From: Climacium dendroides
Taxonomy: Eukaryota; Streptophyta; Bryopsida; Hypnales; Climaciaceae
DNA length: 64,000 nt
NCBI GenBank assembly: GCA_950106755.1
Contig: OX467083.1
Location: 19,649,029 to 19,713,028 of the forward strand
Direction: 5' to 3'
The notes under the pieces were generated by a model. That model saw nothing but the letters and a program-made list of their open reading frames with translations. It ran no database searches and was not told the DNA's origin. The position numbers were made by a program, and so were the translations under genes. This document shows positions 36,712 through 50,215 of the stretch, one piece after another (the first letter of the stretch is position 1; each line of letters opens with the position of its first letter).

Positions 36712-39409
36712 TCGTCTCCTTCACCACTCGGGTCACCATGGCGGTCAAGATGATCGATCACTATACATAGTGAACCACCCCTGCGGTCAAGGTGATCAAT
36801 CGCTACCTTCACTGGAGTTGCCGCCTTGCCTACAGTGATGGTTCTGTCCGTAAGCGGGTGCTTAGATTTGCTCATTGTCACTATGACCATGAACTGTATC
36901 TTGGATTCGGAGGTAAAGAGAAGTCTTCATTTGGGAAACGAATTCGCAGAGAAGTACTCCGAATGTGGTAGGTGAGGCTAATGGCAACAAATCTAAAAAT
37001 TGTGGAGCTTGACACCTCCTTTTGTATATTATTACTTGTACATTGTACAGAAAGTTCAAATAAACTTAAGAGTTTTGTTCAGTTAGTTTTCTCTAGAAAG
37101 TTCAGCAACTGCACGAACCTCAAAAATGAACGGATTTTGAAACCACAGAAGTACACTTCAACTTCATAACAAAAGATTTACAATTCTAGTCATTTCTAAC
37201 AATGCACCTCTGAAAATATTTTGCTTCCTTGCAACACTCCAAACCATGTCCAAAATTGCTTATTTGATCAGTTATGGGTACCTTCGCCATATGTACTTAG
37301 CATATACTCGAAGTCAACTATGAATATTGTATATAGAAGGTCTTTTATGTAAGGTAGGATCACTTTAAAGCGAGCAAATTTCTCTTACAAGCATTATTGA
37401 GTGTTGAAAAGCTCTCATTTTCTAATCACATGAAGGCAATTTTGCAATAAAATTGGATGAAATCCAAGAAAGATATTTGATTATAATATGCCAAAGTCAT
37501 AAGAGGTCAAAGTTAAATTAGTAGGTTTTTAAAACCATCCCCTATTATCAATATTCACACCTTGAAGAGAGTGCAACAAGCATCTAGTTTTTCTCCAATT
37601 TTTCTAAAACTCACTTTTGGAAATATGCTCAGAATCAAGCAATCCTACAAGCTTTAATTTTCAACCCACAAATATCTCACTTCAATCTTAGAAGTCACAT
37701 GTTTGATTATAAGTTACATAGAAAGTTACATCCACCACAAAAACGTTTGTTTATCAAAATTGGTAGAACTTAGTAATATTTCAACCCAGTGTGCCAATCT
37801 TCGGCCGTTGAGCTTCGGCCATCGCAGGAAAATTTCCGTAGCACATCATGTGCTGAGACATTGCACAACTTTCATTGAAATTGTGAAGTTGGTTGTGCTG
37901 TTTTGGTGGACAATGAGGTCTGTCTGCACTCTTGCGTCTCGGGATGGGAATTGCCGTGACCACCATCTCCAGTCACAATTTCAATGCTCGTCCCACTACC
38001 GGTGACAGTCTTCAGAATTCGACTTGCAAGCTGTCTCGCAAATTCCATACTGTAGCAATCGCTACATTTTTTTCGGGAGATGATTCGTGAGTGCCTTGGT
38101 AGTACGCAGTCGGAATTCTTGGAATTCTCGGAATAAATACTCCACTTGCAAGGAATCTCCAACTGCCAGCCATTGCAAGAAAGAGCTGCTCTTTTTTCCT
38201 CCTCTGCCCATGAAACTGCAATTCCCGGAAATCTAACCGGTACGACTTTAATCGGACAGATACCCACATAGAAGCGACAAGGTCAGATGCAAATCGTGAT
38301 TCCTATTCGGCCAGTTTCCTCTACAATCTCCCACATTTTGGAGCTTTTAACATCAGGGTCGAAAAGCTCTCCTATTCGCCGGTTTGACTGGGCTGTGAGG
38401 GGTTAAGCAAGTGGAAGACACATTCACCAAAGTGATAGGAACAGGTGCGGTTTTGGGTGTTTCTACCTTACAAACTCATCCGTTTCGTGATTCGATCTTG
38501 TCGGCAGCTACACCAGACAGGATCATCGAAATCGAGAGGAAGATTCCCATCAATTCCAGAATAAATCAATTGCAAACGCTCACTCTTTAACTCTTTCAAG
38601 TACAATGGCATCAATCCTCAATCAGGAGTCGGGACAGACAAAAGTAGGGACATGGACCACGGGTGCAGATTAGATATGGCGATTGATTAACCTCTGGAAG
38701 ACGTCATGCAAGCAAACCAAAAAATGTACATCTGGATGTCATTGCCACAAGCGCCACAAACTCGGTCTCAAGTAAAAACGTATCATGATCTACAGCTGTA
38801 GTAGCGAGTTAGAACTCTGACTAAGACTCAGAAGTTCGCTTTCACGGGTAATGTAACTGAGGATGGCTCCATGCCCAATAATAATATTTTAGGATAACTG
38901 CACTGAACATAAGGCCAGCACCTCTACCTAGTGAAAAACGGAGTTGCAAAAGGAATGGCCGGCTATCTTGAGTACCCAACCAAGACGACTATCTAGATTG
39001 CAGACTTCATGTAAGTTCGAGTCAGAGGTACCTAGCTAGCTGTGAAACTAAGCTTCAAATCGTGCTGACAGGGAGAGGATGAATAATGTAGGTGCTCCTG
39101 AAAGCAAGGTCAGTCAACTCGAACTTCAAATAAGTTCTTCCGTCCATATCGATCAATGACCATTCAAAAAAAGCTGGCCAAATGCACAGCCATCCCTTGC
39201 GTTGCTGGACGAAAAATTGAAGGAGATCCATACCAATTGTTATGAAAATCTTCAGCGATTAATTAATTGTCGGAGGTGATAGATGATGATCTCGATTGCA
39301 GAGGAAAACAAAAGTGGTAATCTGATCAAGGTCGAGACTTGCTGGCGTTGCGTTCCTATTCCATTCCTTCCGATCCTGGGGTGGCGCGGAGCGTCGTCAT
39401 GCATGCAGC
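36712..39409. other. Spacer between dioxygenase and IQD genes
   Basis: Holds the 3' UTRs of two convergent genes. Short open frames (for example 37703-38005 and 37872-38267) resemble nothing known. 37180-37700 is AT-rich. No RNA gene or recognisable repeat was seen. Confidence 0.55.
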
Positions 39410-42086
39410 TCATCGGAACGGCGCCCTGCTCGTGGAGACTTCGGTAGAGGTGGGCGTCGCGTCTCCACCGCACAGGCTCTGGCTGTCGTTGCCCCCGAGC
39501 GTGGACACCGAGCGCTGATCGGAGCGGACGCCCTTCAGGCTGGGGCTGCGCTGCGGGTAGCCCGCGGGGCGGAAGGGGCGCATCACAGGCCCGGAGTTGC
39601 TGATAAGGTGCTCCGAAATGGGGAAGGACAGCCGTTTTTTGGCGGAGCCGTACAAGCCGTCCTTCTCGGGCGTGCCCGGCCTCTGCTTGGGCGTACTGTG
39701 CGAGCGCACCTTGGCGCGGGCCGAGTGCGTGGCCTGCATGTAGTTGGGCACGGCGGGGGAGCTGGCCAAACTGTCGTCGTCGCGGATGGAGCCCGCGTGG
39801 CTGTAGCGAGTTCCGAATCGTTGCAGGCCCGAGGGAGTGGACCTGGCCGTCGTGGAGACCGTGCTGCCTGCGTCTTCAAAATCTTCCCTCCTGACGCTGT
39901 GGCGAGGGCTGGCCGATCGGAGCAGCACGGGCGTCGATTTGGGGTTCGAGGGCGGCGTCGCGGGCGACCTGCGTAGCGCTCCCTGGCTTGACGTTCGTTG
40001 CATCGTGCTGGGACTGATCTGGTGACTGTGACTGTGGCCATGGCTGCCTCCGTGGTGGTGGTGGGGCGCCGACATGGACGGCCCATTGGAGGTGTAGCTT
40101 TCGCTTCGGGAGACTCCAGGGTGAGGTCTTTGCTTATTGCAGGAGCTATGCTGTTTGGTGAGTCGGGGGTCCCCTTCGCGTCGGCTCTTCGGCACGGCAT
40201 CTACAGTGCTCTTAGCGGAGTAGCCGTCAAAAAGTTCTTTGGAAACAGAGTTGGCGGTGTCGCAAAGGCGATTCTCCCACGGTCGTGCGGCCATCCATCG
40301 CTCCAACCAGCTCCATCCCCAGTGGTGCTTGTCGGGATCGCAATCGATGAAAAGCTGGGACGCCTGATGTCAGAGGGGGGGGGGGGGCGTATAAGCACGG
40401 CGAGACTTGCATACATTCACTTGCAGTAAGAAGAAATCCTACAATGCTACACCCTCGGACTAACTATTGCATGCACGTGAGTCCCTATTTAGGTCTACAC
40501 GGCATTTACAAATATTTCATGGAGAATAACGGACTGAAAATTACTCCTTACGAACTGAAAATTGCTTGTTGTGGTTTAACATTGGGGAGATGATTGTATG
40601 AAAAATGGATTGGCATATTCCAAACTTCATAGAACAAACTCATGGAAACGGATTGGACAAACTAAACATCAATATATGCATGCATGCGCTCGCAGATAAT
40701 GAAGTATGTGAAAAGCACCGTCAGGAACCAAGTTACTCTGCATATTTAAAGTACGACATACAATTCAATATTAATTAAGAGTAATTAAGAATGACTGACA
40801 GACCTGATGAGAGAAGGCATATGCCAAAGCTCGTTCTCTCTTCATAGCAGCCTCCTGCTTGTTCAGCATTTTCACTTGTTCCTCCTGCAGCGTCGTAGTG
40901 CTGTCATTCCAACCTCCATCCTGCCATTGTATATACCCAAATTCCTCTTATTTTTAGGGATCCTCAGACTGAAATCCGGTGAATTCTGTGTAGAAATGCA
41001 GGTTGGCATCATTGTTTTCCATTAATTTTAAGAAATGCTAGAGAATCCATAAGCAAATTCATACACACCATGGATCTCCTTGGTCGAGACTCGAGCTGCC
41101 TCCGTTCCCATAACTGCCTCTGCACAGCCTGCCCTTCCTCTGACATGCGGACTCGTCTAGCCCTAACTCGAGCCTGCACTCGCACGAGTGCTTGCATGCA
41201 ACGCAAAGTGATCGTAGCTTGACGACGGACCGTGTGACCACGAACCAAGGCTTGTAAACGCACAAGGCCCTTCAACGCACGCAATGCTCTCCGAGCCTGA
41301 ATGCCAACATCGACGTACAAGCAGTTAAACGAGTGAGCCCTAGATCAAGGATGATGAGTGTAGTACTGAATGATGAGTCTTGAGTACTGGAAATCATTGA
41401 TGTACTCAATGATGAGTCTTGAGTACTGGGAATCATTGCAGGAACTGCCTTGATGCTTGGCTTGCATCTCTCAAGATATTCTTTCATTCGAATTACACAC
41501 TTCAGTAAGTGATCCAAGATATTAAAACTGATGGAGTGCGTAACGAATTAGTTCTGCAGAATATTGTACCAGATATGCTCGAAATGCTGTCTGGATCTTG
41601 ATGGCTGCCCAATCTTCTGGTGAGTGGTATGCCGAAAGGGTAGTACTACGTCGTACTGGAGTCGAGTTGCGGTTGGTAGGAGTTTTTGAATCAGGGGTTT
41701 TGGATGATACATACTTCCTATTGTCTTCTTTCTTTGGAGTTGGAATTTCTTTTGTTTCCGTTGCTGATTGTTGATGTGATGACTTACCGAAGCTCCATCT
41801 CCTCCTGTTTTTAGCCTTCGCCTGCTAAACCATGCACGATAAAGTCAGGATCCCTACAATAGAATCTTGTCACAGTCTAGTCCCAATGCAAGTTCCACCA
41901 AATTTACATATACTAGAAATTAAAATTCTGAAACTTCCGAGTAAAAAATCTTACAGGAACCTCGAGTGGTGGCAGATCTCCAACGAGGTCTAAATCTTTT
42001 GGTGTAGTTTTGACGAAGTCTTTGTCTTTAGATGGGGAACGAAACGCTTTCTTTACAGCACTAAACCACGTGCCTTTCTTCCCCAT
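39410..42086 (-). CDS. IQD: IQD (IQ67-domain) calmodulin-binding protein
   Basis: Plant scaffold protein that binds calmodulin and typically associates with microtubules, the plasma membrane or the nucleus. Minus-strand exons 42086-41955, 41821-41570, 41296-41069, 40920-40804 and 40354-39410, all phase 0, give 557 aa. The N-terminus [15 protein letters not shown] is the family hallmark. The IQ67 domain runs [13 protein letters not shown] (end of exon 2), then [20 protein letters not shown] and further IQ-like repeats ([20 protein letters not shown]). The phase-0 intron between AFRAYL and ARRAL is the conserved IQD intron position. Exon 4 has the [19 protein letters not shown] motif and exon 5 begins [20 protein letters not shown], both typical. 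The remainder is Ser/Pro/Arg-rich with a His-rich patch ([14 protein letters not shown]) and a C-terminal block like the family's. Apparently complete. Confidence 0.95.
40375..40387. repeat. Homopolymer G run in IQD intron 4
   Basis: Thirteen G on the plus strand, so a C tract in the transcript, upstream of the exon 5 acceptor. The same arrangement as in the dioxygenase intron 3. Confidence 0.8.
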
Positions 42087-44030
42087 GATGTTGTCTTCCT
42101 GTCTACCTACACAGCCACGACGATCCCTTCAAGTTAATCCATCAATGTCAGTCAAAATAGTTGTTTATAGCATCATTACATGCTTTCGTCTCGCAGGAAA
42201 GGGGGATGAAGAAATTAGAATAGTACTGTGATTAATGTGTCCATTAAGTTATAGCGACACAACTAAATAATGTGCTGAGTGAGGGAGCAATGTGGAAAAT
42301 AGTACCTTCAATGTGCGAGCAAGCTAGGCCAGCCGGAGCACCCGAAGACGTGCTCTTCACGCTGTTTTCAACAAATGCTCGCCTTCTTGCAGAAACGGGG
42401 AAACTAATATCCCCTGTTCAATCATGCGCTTCCGATTTGTGAAGTCGCAGCGAGTCACGTCCACAATGCACCTATATGAGGTCGACAATATGTATGCTTG
42501 GCGGTAAGCCGAAGACCTCTAGCTGAAGAAGGCGACCTTAGCACGAAGGCGCCTTGGAAAACACAAACATCGTCTTGAATGAGTTACAAGATGTCCACAC
42601 AGCTGCCAGGTGTCAAAAAGAGAAATCAAACGCTCCTGCGGTCGTCGCGAAAAGTCGAGGTCGGCGAGCATACCAAGCTGAAAAGCCTTCCATGGACCTG
42701 GGTGAAGTCTTAGAAATGTTGAATATGGACCTCACGACTAAACCGCCTCACTGCTGCACAAGTCTCGATCTGCCTTAAGATATTTAGACCACGTCTTGCT
42801 CTCCTAAGAAATGACTGTGCGTTCACGCAACGCGGTTACCAAAGAAACAGAAGCTTTTTTAACGTAAAGACAGCAGGAACTTAGAAGCCGAAACCAAGAA
42901 ATGTCGACTACGTCATAACTCTCCAAAACGAAGAAACGTGACCGAGTTAGCTAATGTTTCCAAAATGCTTTCCTAAGTGATACCTACAGCGCAGACTCAA
43001 CCTCTATCGAAGCAACCACCGACGTAATATAACTCAGAACTCACGTATGTAAATTCAAACAAGCTGAAAACCGCCAGCCTCTCCAAATTTCATTCCCAGC
43101 CAGGCTGCCTGGAAGCCACACTCAAAACATGCATGCATCGAACTCTGCCAAAGAGTACAACGCGACGCAAAGTCACGCAACAATGCAAGGCCGTAACCGA
43201 AGACACAAGCTGCCAGTACACTGAAAGACAGGAAACTCTTTAGTCCTCCACCAGATAGCACTGCAGGTAAACCAGAAACCTGCATTGAAGGAAGGCTTTA
43301 ACGGCCTCGACACAGCACCCTAGCCAGCTACTACCTCACTTTACACCAATAATTGCAGAAGAACCTCATCAGCACCATCAGCAAACCATACATACAACAA
43401 ACAATGTCTCCGTCGACCAGCTACAGCATATCCCCGGAGGATACAGGCCGAGTCACTCCTTGGTTTTTAGGATTGTCGTCTCTACCGTAGTCACATCTCA
43501 GCAGTGACCACCCCTTCAGGACAAGTACTCGAGTACATACATGTACCTACTATACGCCCCTTTCGCAACAGCACCGACCTCAAATTGTCGCTCCAAGGGA
43601 GATAATCATGAACAGGGACTCGGCGTACTGAGGTCACAAGCAGACGTGCGAAGCGAAGAGGACTCGTCTAACGGAAGCTCTAGCTAAAATGTGCATGCAG
43701 AACTTCGTCATCTGCGACCATTGAGGAACCAGCTTAGGTATGAAGATCAGGCCGTTACATACAGCACTTAACCAAAGAAGAAAGCCGCCTAACTTAATAC
43801 GGCAACGATGACGACAATGCATTGATGAATGCGGGCGCCGGGGTGATGAGAGAGACGCATGACGGAGCTCTGGCTGCAGCTCTGTCCCTGCCATAGCCAG
43901 TGCAAGCGGAGGAGACGAGACGGGACCCGGGGAAACACCGGGTCGGGTCCTAGAGGTCAAGCTCAGAGGGCCGGGGGTGCTGGATGAGCTTGGATGTATT
44001 CGGTGCATTTGGGCGAGAATCATCCATTAG
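42087..44030. other. GC-richer region upstream of the IQD gene
   Basis: Likely promoter and 5' leader of the IQD gene, possibly with leader introns. The frame at 44023-43634 (-), starting MILAQMHRIHPSS, matches no family I know and is not called. Composition drops sharply to AT-rich at about 44030. Confidence 0.5.
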
Positions 44031-47000
44031 GTTTAACCCCAGGCTTTGTCGGCTACCGAGAAATAATTAACGTCCTTTATGGTCACAAAATTTATTTACG
44101 TAGACTAAATGTAAAATCTTGAAGAAAATTTAGTTTTGAGCCACCTCACCAAATTTCATCATGATTCAATGGTGTAATTTTAAAGTCATAATATCATACT
44201 TGGATATTTGGATTGGTATTTCATACCAAATAATTAGTTGAAGTTAGAAAAAATAGTTGGGCATTCATTTTAGAATTAATAAAAAATTCACTTCTTCTTT
44301 TTATTCAAGAATTTGATGTTTTAATTATAGGGGCATTAAGAAGGTAGCAAATTTATTCTTCTAAGATTTGTAGAAGGCCCATTTTTTAATAGTTTGGCAT
44401 TTGTAATATTAATTTGTTTTCTATTTCCTTCTCAAAGGAATCTTCAAAAAATTCACCTTATTTATTTTTACCTAATAGTCATGTATGATAATCAAACTTA
44501 ATGAAGACATCAAGAGTTGTCCAAGTAAAAGCAATTGTGGTGTTGCAAAACCAATATAACTACTTTCTACAATTTAAAAAATATTGACAAAGATGTCACC
44601 ATACAAGAATGGATATAGAGCATTTACACTCATACCATATATACCCTTTCAAATCTATCTCAAATGATTCACATTGTATCTTTCCTTTGACCTCCTCTAA
44701 TTACATATAATTCATAATTGATGGCATTACAAAGTACCATTTTAGACTGAATGCACTATCACTGACTCAATTTTTAATTAATTCAAATAGTGGAAGTATA
44801 GAACAATAGAAATAGAGTTAAAAAGTTGATGGTGATTGAATTCATCCAACTTTGAAAGTTCCATGACAATCATAATAAAATATCTCATTAGATTTGTTGG
44901 AACCTTACAAATTCAAATTTACAATTAATTTCAAAGCCCTCTTAAGGTATTAAGATTCTTTCTAATAATTCTTGTAACAGATTAAATTGATTATAAATCT
45001 CAATATAGGTGTATACAATTTGAGTCTTGGTTTTCTTGCTTCAATTTATTCAATCTTCTTCAACTTTTACAAAATTAATTACAAAACATTCAAAATGAAT
45101 GCCTTAGGAAGGCTTCAAAATTGATTACATATTGAATTTGCAAGGTTGCAACTAATCTAATAAGATATATTTCATGATGGTTATCGTGCAACTTTTTAAG
45201 TTGGATGAAGTCAACATCAAACATCCAACCTCAATATCTCTTATTTTATACGCACGTGGGTACACAACTCCCAATTAAATGCCCTGATTATAATCACTTA
45301 TAATGCATTTTAATTCAATCCCAATAGATATAATTTGTTTTAATGTAGAAAATTCTTGTAGCCATTTTAATAAGGTCTCCAAAAATATAATTATATATGT
45401 GAAATGAATATTCTTTGAGGATAATAATAGCATTCTAAAAACTAATTATCTTAATTTTTTAATATATGTATCATGGGACAAGCTACCCAACTTTAGGGGC
45501 TTTTTAATAAAATTTAATTTTAATTGAAGGAAACTTTTTATATGGAATTTTTAAAACTATGCATAGGAGTTTCAATACTTCATATGTAGTGTGAGTATTT
45601 TTTTCTAATATGCATGCAATCCAAATTTTAATTTTAAATTGGTCTTTACCTCACTTTTTGGTCTTTTTAATTTCATATAATTTTTACAAAAGTTGTCCTT
45701 TAAGCCATTTTAATACCGATGACTCATGCATACAATACAAAGATGGTGTACCCGAGTTTAAACCTTCAGAAGAATTTTTGTACAATATAATGAATAAAAA
45801 AATTGTATAAATTATAAATTCTAGTAGAATAATATAACTATTTAACCAAAAGTGGAATTTGGTATGAAAAAATCATTGAAAATATTTATTTTTATTTTTA
45901 TTTTATTTTTAAAATATAATTGAAAAGTACACTCTACTATTTTATTTGAATTTTAACTCATTCAGCTTGCAGTTGTTATAATTTATTAGATTTTGAATAT
46001 TTTAGAAATTGAATGAAAAAATTCATAATTTAAGGACTTTCACTCTTTAGTATAAATGAAGTACAAAACAAATGGTATTAGTATGACATGTACAAGTTAC
46101 AATGACACTATTATGAAAGCATCTCCAAAGGATTTGAGTGTAGCTTATATTATTAAAGTAGAGTCAAGTACAAAAAAATTCATTCTTTGTCGAGATTGTT
46201 CCTCATATAATCAATTTCTTACCAATGTTTTCAACTAATAATATAACCTCAAAGCCTTGTAATAAAGACAAAATGTATTAAATTTTGAGGCATATCAAAC
46301 ATAAGTAGTAGTATAAAAAATCTATAAATAATAAATTAAACTCTCAATTAAAAGGTTTCAAAAATTATTTAAATCCACCATCAATCTATCACCAATTTAA
46401 AAATATTCAATTCTCAATTCACAAGTAGTCTCCTGATTTGAAGGACTTTCACGTTCTATAAAGTAGTCTAGAGCAAAAACAATGTTGGTGGATGTTGATG
46501 AGCATGGCAAATTCCTTGCAAATCATAGGTGCTAAATTGTATTTGATAGGGGATAATGGATAGTAGAGTAATTGCCTACACCTCAAATTTCAATACATTT
46601 TGGAGTCCTTTGTCAACTTTCACAATATGTAGCTAGTTTTAAATTTGAAGAAAAATTGTCTCCATGGAAAAGGTCTAAGAAAAGAACAAATTTTTTGGTC
46701 CACAATTCTACTTTGTTTTTTTGTTAAATCTTCTTGGCAATTGAAGGATGTAGATTTATGACATTCTAAATTAGTTAAACAAATTGTAAACTTCTACTAA
46801 ATCACGAGAGATTGACATTGTATAAAATCCTTAAGAGTAATAAGGGCAACTATCTTTAATGTTGTCAATATAGTGAGTTGATCCCTCTTTGTTTCTTTTG
46901 TATATCTTTTGTAGATGATGTGAAGCTCGTGTGTTTTTCCGTGGATAGTCACTCAATGTTCAAAGCCTCAATTAATAAAATTGTAGCCAAGCACCCTACA

Positions 47001-47799
47001 ATTATTTAAAAAAAAATTTAGAACTAAAATACAAGCATCAACTTGAGTTATTAATCCTTAAACAACGTGTCTAGCCCCTCAAGCTTGGTTTTGAGAGAAT
47101 CATAGACAAAAATGTTTTTTTCATTATTCTTGGAATGTTTCAACCTATTAAATCCACTTCTACAATGAATATGGCTTGCTGAGCACCACATTTAGGCTAC
47201 AAAGTCAAAGCACTATTCCTTGTTTACTTTTGCATGCCTTCACCAAATAAGTTATGTGCAAGTAACAAGATCCATTCTCTACTTCAAGGCCAGAGATTTT
47301 TTATTCTCCCTTGAACTACCCTCTAAACAAAGAAATGTCACTTCAAGGTTAACAAAGATATGAGATAACCATCATACTTTTCTACAATTGTCTTTGTATC
47401 CATATGTAGTTGGACCCCTACTACATCATCTGATTTTTTAATCATAATACTCTATAACACTCTACCTAGCTTAATTTTTGAAATGGTCTAGCTCAACATT
47501 TGGGATATTTTGAGTTTTATCATTTATTTTCCTTTAATTTCAATATTGAATTATTTTTTCAAGTACTAAGTCCATTTTTTCTCTATTTTTTTCTTCCAAA
47601 TAGAAATTTTATAGATTTTTTTACCAAGTTTTTTTTAATATTTTCAAATTATAACTAGATATTTTTTACAATTCCACTAGTTAACAATAAACTAACCAGT
47701 GATTCTCTATGAACATTGGTGAAGTCCCCCCTTGGACAAGATATAGGTATCTCAAGCAGATTATTTTAGGTGAAGCTTAATAGTAGAAGATCCATAAAG

Positions 47800-48110
47800 C
47801 ATTCAAGCTCGAGAACATGCACCTCCTCGAATGCATACTATTTGTACATATTGCTTTTTCACCGTACACCAACAAGTGCACAAATAGTGTATATCTAAAG
47901 AGGTGCACGCTTTCAGTGACCATCGCGTGTTTCAACTTCAAAAATTCACAACTAATTCCACAAAGTTCCAAAAAATACAAAACAACTTGGGTTCAATGCC
48001 AATTCCATTTTTCCTTCAGAGCAAAATTCACTAAGAAATATTTCAAGTAGTTAAACCTCCCCCAAATTAAGTTTCAGCTCTTAAGTGGGTGCTAAGGTAG
48101 GCACAAGCAA
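47800..48110 (+). repeat. Dispersed repeat family C, copy 1
   Basis: Begins with an inverted pair (gcacctcctcgaatgcatac at 47820; cacaaatagtgt..aggtgcac at 47879) and continues aattcacaactaattcca, aaaaaatacaaaacaacttg and tgccaattcc to gctcttaagtgggtg. Copies lie at 53440, 61190 and 63020. Confidence 0.8.
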
Positions 48111-48400
48111 ATGTGTCACTGACCTCAAACCGCCATCTATACTGCATGTACATCTCCAAAATCAGTTCTGTACTACCTATGTGGAAGGAAACGCTTTCAG
48201 GACCAAACTTTGTTCCTCCATAACTTTTGCATACAGTATCCAAATGCCACGTTCTCTGGTGCATTGGAACCTCCTTTCACATGCCAACAAGAGCACATGA
48301 AAATTTGATCAGTCTAATAATAGAAAGTAGTCTCAGTAGCAAAAAGTGGCAGTTTTGGGTGTACCTACCTTATATGAACCTCCTCCAACCTGTTTTGAGT

Positions 48401-48432
48401 CTTTTTTTTTTTCTTTTTTTTTTCTTTTCTTC
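48401..48432 (+). repeat. Polypyrimidine tract
   Basis: Almost uninterrupted T with scattered C. Low complexity, no function suggested. Confidence 0.85.
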
Positions 48433-48779
48433 TGGTGCAGTCAAAGCAGGGGACAGCTTAGCTTGACTTGACTTTGCCGGCACCCAGCCCCTCACAAAGT
48501 GTTCTGCAAACCCTCCGGCCCCCAAATTGGATGGGAATGGCAGGCCAGGCAACCGGAAGGGGGTTTTATGTTTATGTCGTAGCCGTGCACTTATTTGACC
48601 CTACAGCGCATGGAATGGCTCCATTGGTCCGTTTCCAATGATTGATGGCCCCAAAACCTAAAACACACACACATCCTCTAAAATCAACTCCTCTCTTTCG
48701 TCGAAGGGCCGGACTCACACTTGAAATTATGAACCCTTCAACATCAGGCTGGCTAGTGACCGTGGAAATCAGCCCTTCT

Positions 48780-48950
48780 AGAACCGTGTGACATCGTGTA
48801 GTTTAAAAAAACCCAAAAATATTCATTGGGGGTCAAACTATTGTAGAAGATCTCCCCTTTCCATCCCTAATTCCGAGGGTGAATAGTTGCATTTCTGTCC
48901 TATACAAGAGAATTCCTAGGACAAAAAACGTCCGCTGTGGTAAACTATGG
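48780..48950 (+). repeat. Copy of the block next to repeat family A
   Basis: ctcccctttccatccctaat, ggtgaatagttgca and aacgtccgctgt follow the order seen at about 9281-9400. Confidence 0.7.
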
Positions 48951-49321
48951 AAGGGAGGCAACCCATTTCTAACCACTTAAGTAGATACACATATCTCTAG
49001 GGCGGGTTCCTTGAGTGGGGGAATTTTCTTGTGGTGCAGAAATAGAGTTCAAAAGGTTTCCATGGTTTTCTAGATTTTCATTTCTCGAAACGTAATTACT
49101 ATGAATTCTTTTGTTGAAAATTTTTGTTTGCCCCATATTGGTCATAAAGACCTTCCTAATTTCAACAAAGGGCTAGTTGCAAAATCCACTCAGGGGGGTT
49201 GTAGTATTGAGAGCCTTCTGACCAATCAGAATGCACCACAGTTGCACTGAAAATTGTATTGTAAATAATTCACTGTTTGTTTCTTCCTTTGTGAAAAGAT
49301 AGCAGCCTACATTGCTAGAAT

Positions 49322-49334
49322 GGGGGGGGGGGGG
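49322..49334 (+). repeat. Run of 13 G
   Basis: A homopolymer just before dispersed repeat B. Length may be unreliable. Confidence 0.85.
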
Positions 49335-49419
49335 TAATTAGGAACGGGTTGCCTTTCATAACCCCTAAATGCCTAAGGCCTTTTAAAAACATATTGGGGA
49401 ATAAAAACATCGTGGCTTT

Positions 49420-50215
49420 TGAAGTGTTGTGGGTCTAAATGTCATTGAGGTATAGAAATTTCTATTGTACAATCTTGTAGTATATGTGTTGTAGATGACG
49501 TGAATCAAATTTGGAGTCACTTAGCGATATGGATTGCAAGATTTTTATGTTTTAGTATTGAAAAAGGATGTTGAAAATTTTCCTAGCAACACATTAGGAG
49601 GTGAAATTCAATTTCTAATCCTACTCTAATGAAAAAACTTTGAACTATAAAATGCTTCAAAATCAACTTACTAACACATTGGTGAAAGAAAATATTGTTC
49701 GAATGACTCATTGAGTCTATAAAATGGCTTTGAAATATCAAAAAATAGCCTATAAAGTTACAAAACTCATGTAAAGTTGACCCTCATTCCACTAAATTGT
49801 TTCTCATACACTCATAACTTCTTGAATTGATATGAAATTTTAGCCATACAAACTAAACTAGTGTGCACAACTCTTCCCAAAAAATATTAGAAATGGACAT
49901 TGTATGAAGAAGAATAAGCCATCAAAGTTCATTGTAATCCAAAAATGTCCAAATGTTGAACTCCAAATTGCTCCCATACATTCAAAACAACTTGGATTGA
50001 CATGAAACTTTTACCATGATAACCATACTTCTAGGGGAATATAATATAGTTTGATGAAATGAAATTGAAACCTTGAACTTTGAATGGCTTCCAAAATATC
50101 AATACATTTTGGATTGATCTCAAAATTTTACCACACAAATTAGAAGTGAGAACACAAATTTTCCAACAAGTTTTATTAAATTCAAATACTGAATGCAAAA
50201 AATACAACACTTTGA
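49420..50215 (+). repeat. Dispersed repeat family B, copy outside the transposon
   Basis: Collinear with 22690-23560 at moderate identity across the whole span. No open frame. More AT-rich than the copy inside the transposon. Confidence 0.8.

Noticed and set aside
37703..38267. Overlapping open frames on both strands between dioxygenase and IQD genes
   Set aside because: No family resemblance, with frames on both strands covering the same bases.
39608..40429. Plus-strand open frames of up to 143 codons
   Set aside because: Antisense shadows of the GC-rich last IQD exon and the adjoining intron.
43634..44023. A 129-codon minus-strand frame upstream of IQD
   Set aside because: No known family; lies in the probable leader or promoter of the IQD gene.
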